From: an uncultured Anaerolineae bacterium
GTDB taxonomy: Bacteria > Chloroflexota > Anaerolineae > Aggregatilineales > Phototrophicaceae
NCBI GenBank assembly: GCA_934216615.1
Contig: CAKQCB010000011.1
Location: forward strand, 1 to 64,000
DNA: 64,000 nucleotides
Reading direction: 5' to 3'
Part shown: in pieces, positions 32,566 to 41,140 of the stretch
Position numbering within the stretch: position 1 is the first letter of the stretch
Layout: each line of letters begins with the position of its first letter
Position numbers and translations under genes: made by a program
Notes under the pieces: model-generated
Seen by the model: only the letters and a program-made list of their open reading frames with translations
What the model was told of the DNA's origin: nothing
Database searches by the model: none

Positions 32566-33843
32566 ATGAATTTTTTACGTCGATGGGTGTCTGTAGGGAT
32601 TACAGGACTCGTATTGTGTAGTGTTCCATCCACGTTCCAACTTTACGCGCAAGACGTAGAGACCACCCCACTCATCGAATTGTTGACCCATATACCCGGA
32701 ACCCCAGAAAACCGTAACGACGTTCTCTTTGTAGACCGTCGTGCCATCGAAACGGCGTACCCGGGCGCACAAATGCCCGCTAACTTTGCCGCCTTTGACA
32801 GCATGTTGGCATCCAGTGAACTGACGGAAACCCAGGCTGCAGGGGCGGCTTGGTGGAACGCGATTTTTCAAATGTACATCCCTACAGGGCGTTACTTGCT
32901 TCAAATGGGGACGATGCCCAACCTGCTAGGGATCGATTATTTCGATATCGACCAAGAATTGCAGTACGGGACACCCCCCAATGGCGGTCTGATTCTTGCG
33001 GGTGAATTTCAAACGATAGGGCCTGAAGTCATCTTAGGGGTTCGAGAGTATCAAGAAGTTAGCGACGGTCTTTGGTGTTTGGATGGAGACTGTACAACGG
33101 GACAAGCGATGAGTCTTTCAGACCGTGATCTTGCCAACCCGTTCGGGGGCGAGTTCGGCCGTTTCCAACCGATCTTAGTGCAAGAAAATTTGCTAGCGAG
33201 TTCGACCACCCCTGTACAATTGGGATACACCCCAACGGGCGAACACATTGGAGGGGTGAGCCTTGCCGACCATGATGATATTGTAGATGCCATCCACGCG
33301 CTTGAATCGCTCGGCACTATCGTTCAAGTGGCGATGTGGGATGGGACAATGGTCGGCATCTATGAAAATTTTGGGGATGTCTTAGGCTCGAATATCGAAG
33401 GTGACACGCTCAGTTTTGAAGAATTGCCCCCCATCGCCCCGTATTCGTTGTTCGTCATCGGGGATGTGGTCAGCACTGACGAGCAGATGACCGCCGCGAC
33501 ATTTGTTTTTGAAACACCAGAAGAAGCCCAATCTGCATTGGATGAAATGCAACGTCGCCTCGACACGCTCATCAGTACGCGCACCAGTGACGTTTACCGT
33601 GAAGAATTTGAAGGGCGGGATGCCACCATCCGCACCCAAGTTTTTGAAGGGGAAAACTACGCGGTAGGCCTGTTGATCTTGAGCACAGATAAACCAACAG
33701 TGGATGATTTATTGGCATTTTCGACTTCCAATACAGCGCCTACATTAAGACCCGGCCTTCTTTACAGCACTTTGTATCGTATGGTGATTTCTCGCGATAC
33801 CGCATGGTTTGCCTACAACGCAACAATCTTGACCAACAACTAA
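32566..33843 (+). CDS. Secreted protein, tandem paralogue 1
   Basis: 425 residues with a signal peptide (about 1-29, '...STFQLYAQDV'), no other TM helix. Shared with the next gene along its full length: 'LGIDYFDIDQELQYGTPP', 'LWCLDGDCTTG', 'NPFGGEFGR', 'LASSTTPVQLGY', 'TQVFEGENYAVGLLIL'. No domain recognised. A ribosome binding site GAGGAG-like 'TTGAGGAG' precedes the ATG. The extracellular alpha/beta pattern suggests a sensor or binding protein, but nothing decides. Confidence 0.78.
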   Translation: MNFLRRWVSVGITGLVLCSVPSTFQLYAQDVETTPLIELLTHIPGTPENRNDVLFVDRRAIETAYPGAQMPANFAAFDSMLASSELTETQAAGAAWWNAIFQMYIPTGRYLLQMGTMPNLLGIDYFDIDQELQYGTPPNGGLILAGEFQTIGPEVILGVREYQEVSDGLWCLDGDCTTGQAMSLSDRDLANPFGGEFGRFQPILVQENLLASSTTPVQLGYTPTGEHIGGVSLADHDDIVDAIHALESLGTIVQVAMWDGTMVGIYENFGDVLGSNIEGDTLSFEELPPIAPYSLFVIGDVVSTDEQMTAATFVFETPEEAQSALDEMQRRLDTLISTRTSDVYREEFEGRDATIRTQVFEGENYAVGLLILSTDKPTVDDLLAFSTSNTAPTLRPGLLYSTLYRMVISRDTAWFAYNATILTNN

Positions 33844-33877
33844 GGCCAACCCTATTTAAAACGAGGAGGAATGGACA

Positions 33878-35149
33878 ATGAACGCTTGGAATAAAGGCGT
33901 GAGTGTCGGCGTCGCAGGGCTTTTATTATTCGGGTTGCAAACACAACCTCAACTGCATGCACAAGACGCGGACACATCGCCATTACTGGAACTGCTGGCA
34001 TATATCCCGGCAGAAAATAACCGTAGAGATTTGTACTTTGCCGACCGTCAGGCTCTAGAGGAAGCGTATACGGGCGTACAAGTGCCCCCCACGTTTGCCG
34101 ACTTTCAAAACCGTTCGGATTCAGCCGACGCAACCGACGAACAACGGGCATGGCAAGCATGGTTTAAATCCGTCATGAATGTGTATATCCCCACAGCACA
34201 GTACATGAATTTCATGGACACACTGCCAGAAGTGCTAGGGATTGATTATTTCGATATCGATCAAGAATTGCAGTATGGCGTTCCCCCTGAAAGCGGATTG
34301 ATCTTGGTCGGTGAGTTTGGCGTAACCGCTGCCGAAGCTGCTTTTGCAAACCGAGGTTATGAACAAGTGGGCAACCTTTGGTGTTTTGAGGGCGATTGTT
34401 CCACTGGCATGGCGGTTTCGGTAGACAATATCAACCCAACGAACCCGTTTGGGGGCCAGCTAGGTCGTGACCAACCCACATTCATCCAAGAAGGGATGAT
34501 CGCGAGTTCAACAGTGCCTTTCCAATTAGGATATGATGCCGAAGGAAGCGCGCTCGAATTTACGACTTTAGCCGAAGAAACCGACATTGTAGACACCGTT
34601 CATGCCCTCCATGCTTTAGGCACCGTCATTCAAGTATCGATGTTTGACGGGGACGTGGCTGGCGTGATGAATTTTGTGAATCCCCGTTTCACACCGGAAC
34701 AAATCGACGCGATCAGAGAGGCATTAGCGTTAGACGATGCCCCGACCATTTCCCCCTACAGCATGGTGACGATAGCGGATGTCGTGACGGAAGATGCACA
34801 ATTAGGCGTCATGGCCTTTGCGTTTGATTCTGTAGAAGATGCAGAAATATCCTTAGCCGAAATGGTGCGTCGTATCGAAACAACGCCCAGCGTCATCATG
34901 TCTCTTCAAACGTATGCTGAGATCATCGCCTCTCGTAGTGCTACCGTCTCAACCCAAGTTTTTGAAGGGGAAAATCATGTGATTGGTTTAGTTCTGCTGA
35001 CGACACCTAAAGCGACGGTTGAACAAATCCTCGTTAATACGCCACAAAATCCACAAGAGGCTGTGATGCCCGGTATACTGTATCGCTTGCTCAGCAATAT
35101 GATGTTGTCGCAAGACAGCGCGTGGTTTGCATTCGATACCGAATTCTAA
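33878..35149 (+). CDS. Secreted protein, tandem paralogue 2
   Basis: 423 residues; signal peptide about 1-28 ('...PQLHAQDAD'). Starts 34 bases after its paralogue, with GAGGAGG 8 bases before the ATG. Same conserved blocks ('LGIDYFDIDQELQYGVPP', 'NPFGGQLGRDQP', 'STVPFQLGY', 'TQVFEGENHVIGLVLL') with clear divergence in between, so the duplication is not recent. Probably co-transcribed. Function unknown. Confidence 0.78.
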   Translation: MNAWNKGVSVGVAGLLLFGLQTQPQLHAQDADTSPLLELLAYIPAENNRRDLYFADRQALEEAYTGVQVPPTFADFQNRSDSADATDEQRAWQAWFKSVMNVYIPTAQYMNFMDTLPEVLGIDYFDIDQELQYGVPPESGLILVGEFGVTAAEAAFANRGYEQVGNLWCFEGDCSTGMAVSVDNINPTNPFGGQLGRDQPTFIQEGMIASSTVPFQLGYDAEGSALEFTTLAEETDIVDTVHALHALGTVIQVSMFDGDVAGVMNFVNPRFTPEQIDAIREALALDDAPTISPYSMVTIADVVTEDAQLGVMAFAFDSVEDAEISLAEMVRRIETTPSVIMSLQTYAEIIASRSATVSTQVFEGENHVIGLVLLTTPKATVEQILVNTPQNPQEAVMPGILYRLLSNMMLSQDSAWFAFDTEF

Positions 35150-35166
35150 GCAGTTCCTCGATACAT

Positions 35167-35196
35167 GTGTGCCCTCTCCATCAGGACAGGGCACAC
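35167..35196. terminator. Hairpin between convergent genes
   Basis: Stem GTGTGCCCT / AGGGCACAC without a T run on either strand. Resembles a minimal relic of the palindromic repeat family but also could end the paralogue operon. Confidence 0.5.
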
Positions 35197-35229
35197 GTCA
35201 ACCCTTGCTAACATGAAGTGCGAAATGAC

Positions 35230-36540
35230 CTAATCCGTCTTGAGAGCGACGACGGTGGTCATGCGGGATGCGCGCAAGGCTGGAACCAACCCCGCCATCA
35301 CGCCTACCGCCGTCGATAAAACCAACCCAAAAAGCGCAAGGTCACTGGGGATGATGAGAATCCCGTTTTGCGCTTGGGAAAGGTCAAACGGCAAGAACAT
35401 CATTCCGCCCCCCATGTTTGGGTCACCGCCCGCCGCTTGTGCGGCGATCAACGCCTGATTGACGACGTTCTGAATTAAATAGGACAGCGCCACTCCTGCC
35501 GACCCGCCGAATAACCCCACTAAGGCCGACTCGATCAAAAAAATCGTGAGGACGTTTTGATCGGTTGCGCCGACAGCCTTCATCAGGCCGATTTCGCGCG
35601 TGCGCTCCAAAATTGCCATCGTCATGGTGTTCGCCACGCCAAACGCGGCGACTAACAGCGCGACGCCCCCCACACCGCCCAAAGCCAAGCGCATCGTGCT
35701 GAAAAACCCGTTGAGCTGGTTGATAAACTCGCCTAGCCCGCTGGTGTTAAAGCCCATCTCTTTGATGGCGTCGCTCACGGTGGTGGTCATTTCGCGGTTT
35801 TCCACGCGCACCAAAACTTGATCGTAGACAAACGTCTCAGAGTTGAGCGAACTGCCCGTTGTCCATTCCGACATCTCGATCACGTCTTGAATCGGCATGA
35901 TCATCGCCCAATCCAGCGTTGAGCTAGGGCTTAACACGCCTGAAACTTGAAGGTCAAGCCGACGGTTGTTCATCCCATCGTTGCTGTACAGCCGACCTTG
36001 CAGGGGCGTGTTGAGCATATCGACCATCACAGGGGCATATTCTTCGGCGGTGGGGTCATAAAAATTATTGCTCACCTGTGAACCGACGAGCATTTGCCCA
36101 CTTTCGAGCGACAAAGTGCCTTCGGTGACGGTGACGCCTAAATAGGGCAGTAGACGCGGGTCGATGCCCAATATTTGCCCACCGCCACTATAATCCCCCG
36201 CGCGAATCTCCATCCAAGATTGCAAGCTGAAGAAGGGGATGACAGCCAGCACACCGTCAATCGAATAAAACTCACGGACAGCTTGCGGGGTCAGTTCAGG
36301 GCGTTCTGTGCCACTGCTCGAGCCACCGCCCATAAAATCATAACTGCGGGTGACAAAAAGTTCGGTCAGCGACCCACTTTGACCGATGCCCGCTTCCGCC
36401 GCGTCCTGTAAACCGATGGTCAACGCCACCAGTAGAATCACGGCGGTCGTGCCGACCAAGACCCCGCTGGCCGTCATGATCAGACGCGCCCGCGCCCGCA
36501 GTAAGTTATGAACCGCAAGTTTTCCCAAGCGAACAACCAT
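35230..36540 (-). CDS. MacB/FtsX-type ABC transporter permease
   Basis: 436 residues. An N-terminal TM helix (about 17-40) is followed by a MacB-type extracytoplasmic domain (about 45-300) and three C-terminal TM helices: 'GVGGVALLVAAFGVANTMTMAIL', then 'LIESALVGLFGGSAGVALSYL' and 'LALFGLVLSTAVGVMAGLVPALRASR' (read in parts). 'ERTREIGLMKAVGATDQNV' is the FtsX-family coupling segment. Works with the ATPase at 38676-39410. It begins 7 bases after the stop of the CARDB gene. Such systems export peptides or lipoproteins, or act as mechanotransmitters. Confidence 0.9.
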   Translation of the reverse strand: MVVRLGKLAVHNLLRARARLIMTASGVLVGTTAVILLVALTIGLQDAAEAGIGQSGSLTELFVTRSYDFMGGGSSSGTERPELTPQAVREFYSIDGVLAVIPFFSLQSWMEIRAGDYSGGGQILGIDPRLLPYLGVTVTEGTLSLESGQMLVGSQVSNNFYDPTAEEYAPVMVDMLNTPLQGRLYSNDGMNNRRLDLQVSGVLSPSSTLDWAMIMPIQDVIEMSEWTTGSSLNSETFVYDQVLVRVENREMTTTVSDAIKEMGFNTSGLGEFINQLNGFFSTMRLALGGVGGVALLVAAFGVANTMTMAILERTREIGLMKAVGATDQNVLTIFLIESALVGLFGGSAGVALSYLIQNVVNQALIAAQAAGGDPNMGGGMMFLPFDLSQAQNGILIIPSDLALFGLVLSTAVGVMAGLVPALRASRMTTVVALKTD

Positions 36541-36547
36541 GATCGTC

Positions 36548-38701
36548 TTAGTCCCCCAAGCCTAAAAATCCGAGCAGGGCTTCACCCAAAATCTGATCAC
36601 GATCTGGCGTGGGTTCGGGCGTTGGCTCAGGCGTGATGTTGAAGTCGATGTCCGGCGTCGGCATGACAGGCGCTTCTTCAGCCGTGACTGTGTACGTATA
36701 CGACAGTTTTTGTTCCTGTCCCACTTCATTGATATAGATCAGTTGGAAGATGAATTTCACTTCACCCGCCGCTAACGGCATCATCGTCCCGCTAACAGTC
36801 GTCTCATTGTCTGCGCGGATGATGCCGACAGCCGTAGTTGCGCCGTCTAAAATTTCCGCGTTATCAACGATCAAATCCACATGGTCGATGATCTGGAGCT
36901 TGGTGCCGATATTGATCAACGTGAGCGCGACGGTGAACGGTTCACCGACATTCACGACCGGCGGTAATGGGCTTGCCAATTGCACGAGTAACGTCGGCGG
37001 GACGGTGACCAAGAGGCTGGCGGGCAAACTGGTTTGCCCCGTAGCGCCTTCTTCGGTACGGTAATTGATACTGATCGGCAGCGGTTGAATCCCGCTGGTC
37101 ACGTTTAAATTGACGATAAATTCTTGCGTCCGTGTGATCGACGCGCCCGCCGCCAACGAATCAATAAAAATCGTCGCGCCTGAATTGACGGGCGCAAAAA
37201 CCGTACTGGGGTTCGTGCTGGTCGTCGTTCCGCCTGTCCCGCCCGTTCCACCAGTGCCGCCTGTCCCACCATCACTGCCCGACCCGCCCCCGTCAGATGG
37301 TGGGGTATTGGACACATCGAGCGTACCAAATGTGAGCAACATATTTTCGGCGTCAGAACTGCCCGCGTTGCGAATCGTATAGGTGAAATTGAAGCGTGTG
37401 CCGGGCTTCAGTTCTTCGTCAACTTCATAACTTTCGAGCAAGAGCAACGGCTGGTTGGGTTCGGGAATCACCACGTTGATGCCTATGCTGGTGTTCAACG
37501 TTTTTTCTTCACCGTCTTGCAAGTAGGTGATGCGAATCGCCTGTGACTGTGGGCCTGCGGTGGCGTTACTGCGGACACGCATGGTGAACGTGACCATGCT
37601 GCGCGCGTCGGGCGCGATATTCCCAAAGGTGAACGTGTCGCCATTTTCAGCGGCGATCAGTAGGTTATTTCCTTCCCCTGCGATCTGCACCATTACCCCA
37701 GACGCGGAACGTGTGCCTCGATTATGCAAATTCAAGGTGATGCTGACCAATTCCCCCGCAACGGCGGGTGTCGGTTCAATGTGATAAGCAGATACCACAA
37801 TCTGGGATGTGCTGTTATTGTCTTCAATAAACGTGCTTAACGCGCCTGTGGCTGTGTAGGTCTGCCCTTCATAGTCACGGTACGCCATGCTCAAGGGGAT
37901 GTTCTGCGCCCCTAATGCCGCTTCTTCGGCCACATTCACCGATAACGCGCCGATGGCGACTCCACCCGCAGGGATATCCGGCAAGGTGACGGATGCAACC
38001 CCTTGCGCGGGCGTGAAATTCGACCCACTCGCCAGTGTGACGATCACGCCTTGCGCGGTGCGGTTGCCTTGGTTCACTACTTCAAATTGAAAGCCGACCA
38101 CGCCACCCCGTAAAACACGCGGGGAACTCGCCTGAAAACTGCGAATGGTCAACGACGGTTGGCCGGGAATCGGTGTAGGCGGGGGTGGCGTGATCGTCGG
38201 TGGTAAAGGTTCCATCGTCGGTTGAGGCATAGCGGTGGGCGCGACTACGGTGAAACGTGCACCGCTCATCGCAGAACCATTCACAGGGTCAACCACTTCC
38301 ACGCCATACCCGCCACTTGGGATATTCGCGGGAATGTCGGCAATCAAGGATGTGTTACTGGCAAAGGTCGTCGTCAGTAACCCAAACCCGACCAAACGCA
38401 CCGCTGTCTGTGGGGTGAAGTTCGTACCAAAGACCGTCAAACGGCCTGCTTGCCCCTCAATAATTTGGTTCGGCTCAAACACGCTGATCGTCATCGTCAT
38501 CGGCATTTGAACGGTGACTGTCGGCGTGAATGTCGCCGTCGCGGTGGCTGTTGCTGTCGGCTGTGAGGGGTCTTGGGTGACTTCTTGCGCCTGCGCCCAT
38601 AACGTCCCGCTGATGAGCATGACCAGCACGAGCGCCAACAGGGTCCCTCTCGATGAAGCCCCCCCGAAACGGTGTTTAAGGTGTTTCAATGGATGAGACA
38701 T
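36548..38701 (-). CDS. Secreted CARDB/IPT-domain protein in an ABC operon
   Basis: 717 residues from ATG 38701, 8 bases after AAGGAAAG; a longer start would lie inside the ATPase gene. TM/signal about 20-40, Thr/Ala repeat linker, an IPT/TIG-like Ig domain (about 75-155, 'LTVFGTNFTPQTAVRLVG'), then three or more CARDB-like Ig repeats ('VVNQGNRTAQGVIVTL', 'LHNRGTRSASGVMVQI', 'IRNAGSSDAENMLLTFG'), a Gly/Thr-rich insert and a TPEPTPEP tail. It occupies the place of a periplasmic adaptor in MacAB systems, so it may be an extracellular partner of the transporter. Confidence 0.8.
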   Translation of the reverse strand: MSHPLKHLKHRFGGASSRGTLLALVLVMLISGTLWAQAQEVTQDPSQPTATATATATFTPTVTVQMPMTMTISVFEPNQIIEGQAGRLTVFGTNFTPQTAVRLVGFGLLTTTFASNTSLIADIPANIPSGGYGVEVVDPVNGSAMSGARFTVVAPTAMPQPTMEPLPPTITPPPPTPIPGQPSLTIRSFQASSPRVLRGGVVGFQFEVVNQGNRTAQGVIVTLASGSNFTPAQGVASVTLPDIPAGGVAIGALSVNVAEEAALGAQNIPLSMAYRDYEGQTYTATGALSTFIEDNNSTSQIVVSAYHIEPTPAVAGELVSITLNLHNRGTRSASGVMVQIAGEGNNLLIAAENGDTFTFGNIAPDARSMVTFTMRVRSNATAGPQSQAIRITYLQDGEEKTLNTSIGINVVIPEPNQPLLLLESYEVDEELKPGTRFNFTYTIRNAGSSDAENMLLTFGTLDVSNTPPSDGGGSGSDGGTGGTGGTGGTGGTTTSTNPSTVFAPVNSGATIFIDSLAAGASITRTQEFIVNLNVTSGIQPLPISINYRTEEGATGQTSLPASLLVTVPPTLLVQLASPLPPVVNVGEPFTVALTLINIGTKLQIIDHVDLIVDNAEILDGATTAVGIIRADNETTVSGTMMPLAAGEVKFIFQLIYINEVGQEQKLSYTYTVTAEEAPVMPTPDIDFNITPEPTPEPTPDRDQILGEALLGFLGLGD

Positions 38702-39410
38702 CAGTTGTTCTTTCCTTTTTAGGAACATAGTCATCAATGATCATCCCGTCGCGCAGTTGGATCATGCGGTCTGCGTAGCGCTCAATCGACGCATCATGAG
38801 TGACGACAATGACTGTTTTTTGATAACGAGTGCAGAGCGTGCGAAGCATCTTCAAGACAATCTCGCTGGTGTGACTGTCGAGCGCACCTGTCGGCTCGTC
38901 GGCCATGATGATGGGCGGGTCGTTAAAGAGCGCCCGCGCAATCGCTACACGCTGCTGCTGCCCCCCTGAAAGTTGGTTCGGACGGTGGTCAGCCCGTTGA
39001 TCCATTTTGAGCTTGCGCAAAAGCTGAAACGCGCGCTGTTGGCTCACATCTTCGGGAATCCCCGCAAAAATGCCGGGCAGGGCGACATTTTCCAGCGCGG
39101 TCAACGTGGGCACAAGATGAAAACTTTGAAAGACAAAGCCGACCATCGTCCGCCGAAACGCCGCAAGGTTCGCGCTGTTCATGGTGGTGATGGACTGTCC
39201 ATTCACCAAAATCGACCCTGCGCTAGGGCGGTCTAAGCCACCCATCAGGTAAAGCAGTGTACTTTTCCCGCTTCCGCTTGGCCCCATAATGCTGATGAAC
39301 TGCCCGCTATAGAGCGTCGTGTTGATGGCGCGTAAAATTTGGAGAGGCTGTCCGCCCACATCAAAGGATTTATACAAGTCTTCAATTTGGATCAAAGGGT
39401 GTACGCTCAT
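38676..39410 (-). CDS. LolD/MacB-type ABC transporter ATPase
   Basis: 244 residues. Walker A '[11 protein letters not shown]' (K49), Q-loop '[20 protein letters not shown]', signature '[15 protein letters not shown]', Walker B '[13 protein letters not shown]', H-loop 'VIVVTHD'. Overlaps the gene before by 4 bases and the CARDB gene after by 26, so all four genes form one operon. Confidence 0.95.
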   Translation of the reverse strand: MSVHPLIQIEDLYKSFDVGGQPLQILRAINTTLYSGQFISIMGPSGSGKSTLLYLMGGLDRPSAGSILVNGQSITTMNSANLAAFRRTMVGFVFQSFHLVPTLTALENVALPGIFAGIPEDVSQQRAFQLLRKLKMDQRADHRPNQLSGGQQQRVAIARALFNDPPIIMADEPTGALDSHTSEIVLKMLRTLCTRYQKTVIVVTHDASIERYADRMIQLRDGMIIDDYVPKKERTTDVSSIETP

Positions 39411-40402
39411 GGGGTTTCGGCCACATTCCCTTCTTCAAAATTCCCTTGTTCTATCTCCATCTCCATCGATTCTGTCAACGGGGCATCTGGCGAGATTTCA
39501 AAGCCCATCGGCGGTTGCATCGGGTCTTCAAATCCGGTGGAGAGTTCTGCGTCAGGCGTGCCGAAGGCTTCAACTTGTCCTGTAAAAACCGGCACCATCG
39601 TGATGACGAACAGCCACGCCAAGACGACGATCACCGCGCCGATGAAATGCCCTCTCAGGCTGTGACGAGCGCCCAAATACAATAAGAACCAACTCCATAA
39701 GCCGAATAAGGTCAGTTGGATGAAAAAACTCGTCACGATGGTTTGTGCCAGCGGTGACAGTGTGGGGTAGACGTCCCAATGCGCTAATAAAGAAGAGAGG
39801 CCGGGCGCGACGGGCGTTCCCCCTGATGAGAAGAAGAACAGCCGTAAAATCAACATGATGCCGATGGGCAGGCTGGCCCAAACTGCGATTTGTAAATTGC
39901 GCCCTAAAGAGGGCATTTGTCCTTTTAATAATGTGACTTCACATAATAAAAACGCTTGAATGAACCATGTTAAAAGTAACCCACTGGCGGCGATCAAGCC
40001 TGTGGTGAGCGTGTTTTGTAATTCTGCGTTTCCGCCTGAACTGCCGACATCCCCGCCCAAACCGTCGGTTGGCATGGGGGGCATCCCTAAATCGATACCC
40101 ATTCCCCCACCGTCAAAATTCCCGCTCATCGACGGGTCTATGAACATTTCGCCCCCCATTGTCGGCGGGGAGGAAGAATCACCCGCTGTGCTGGCATTGT
40201 TCGGGTGGCGAACGCTGACGAAGCCCATCAAAAATAACAACAACAGCGCCACCCATATCCATTGTCGCGAAGACGGCAGCTGTTGAAAGAAGGCTGTCGG
40301 TTGGGTGAACACCATGATGATGTTACTGAACAAGCTACGGGAGGGGGTTCGAGACATGCCCGAAAATCCGAGTGAGTGATTACCCACTGGTACTGTGTTC
40401 AT
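39407..40402 (-). CDS. YIP1-family-like membrane protein
   Basis: 331 residues, first gene of the ABC operon. After a polar N-terminus ('FTQPTAFFQQLPSSRQWIW'), a first TM helix, then a Gly/Met/Ser-rich loop (about 70-125), and four or five further TM helices with 'LSPLAQTIVTSFFIQLTLFGLWSWFLLYLGA', read in parts, as in YIP1 domains. A Glu/Pro-rich cytoplasmic or external tail of 60 residues ends it. Exact role unknown; YIP1 proteins often accompany ABC systems. Confidence 0.7.
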   Translation of the reverse strand: MNTVPVGNHSLGFSGMSRTPSRSLFSNIIMVFTQPTAFFQQLPSSRQWIWVALLLLFLMGFVSVRHPNNASTAGDSSSPPTMGGEMFIDPSMSGNFDGGGMGIDLGMPPMPTDGLGGDVGSSGGNAELQNTLTTGLIAASGLLLTWFIQAFLLCEVTLLKGQMPSLGRNLQIAVWASLPIGIMLILRLFFFSSGGTPVAPGLSSLLAHWDVYPTLSPLAQTIVTSFFIQLTLFGLWSWFLLYLGARHSLRGHFIGAVIVVLAWLFVITMVPVFTGQVEAFGTPDAELSTGFEDPMQPPMGFEISPDAPLTESMEMEIEQGNFEEGNVAETP

Positions 40403-40675
40403 ACCTTTTCCCTTAAAATACAGTGAATCAATAGAGAGCGGACATATGTCCTATAGTACAATTTTTATACGCTGAAGTGACAGTATAGGTTGATCAATGG
40501 TTCATAAAGCGCAGGGGAGTCGTTAGGAAACGTTAACCTCTAACTCATATGCGCGCTTTTATCCTATATTGGACGTTTTTTGTCAGAAAAAAGTTCCTTT
40601 TTAGGGGAGTTTCTCATCAAGCGATCATCAACAGAAAATATGATATTGAATGATCCTATGAAAAGGAGAAAAATA

Positions 40676-40981
40676 ATGTATGGCGTATTTGGTAAGTTTG
40701 AAAGTATTTCTGGACAGCGAGATACCCTACTCGCTTACCTTCTTGAAGCCGCGCAAGGCTTACAAGAATATCCAACCTGTTATTTATATGTCGTGAGCGT
40801 AGACCCTACAGACCCCAATGGCATTTGGGTGAATGAGGTCTGGCAAAGCAAAGAAGATCATCAAGCATCACTCGCTTTAGAAGCCACCCAAAAATTGATC
40901 GTGGTAGCCCGACCACTGATCTCTAACATCACCCAAAGAATTGAAGTTACGCCTGTAGGAGGCAAAGGCATACCGGAATAA
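40676..40981 (+). CDS. ABM-fold (antibiotic biosynthesis monooxygenase-like) protein
   Basis: 101 residues from ATG 40676, 7 bases after AAAAGGAG; the longer frame lacks a site. 'MYGVFGKFESISGQRDTLLAYLLEAAQ', read in parts, then 'CYLYVVSVDPTDPNGIWVNEVWQSKEDHQASL' fit the ferredoxin-like ABM dimer. Substrate unknown; members range from quinol monooxygenases to heme oxygenases. The gap before it (40403-40675) shows no other gene. Confidence 0.82.
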   Translation: MYGVFGKFESISGQRDTLLAYLLEAAQGLQEYPTCYLYVVSVDPTDPNGIWVNEVWQSKEDHQASLALEATQKLIVVARPLISNITQRIEVTPVGGKGIPE

Positions 40982-41140
40982 AATATGGGTTAAAAGTCGG
41001 AGGGGTGAGGGGGTTATCATAGCCATTTGGAATGACCCTGCTTTTTTCTAGCATCGAATCGCTATACTATTAAACGGTTTACCTGTATTTTTACAGGAGA
41101 TTCGTTTTCAGCCTGTTGATTCAGGGAAGGTAGCTTTTGG

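Noticed and set aside
37110-37382. Rightward Pro/Val-rich frame inside the CARDB gene
   Set aside because: Antisense shadow of the Gly/Thr-rich insert of the real gene.
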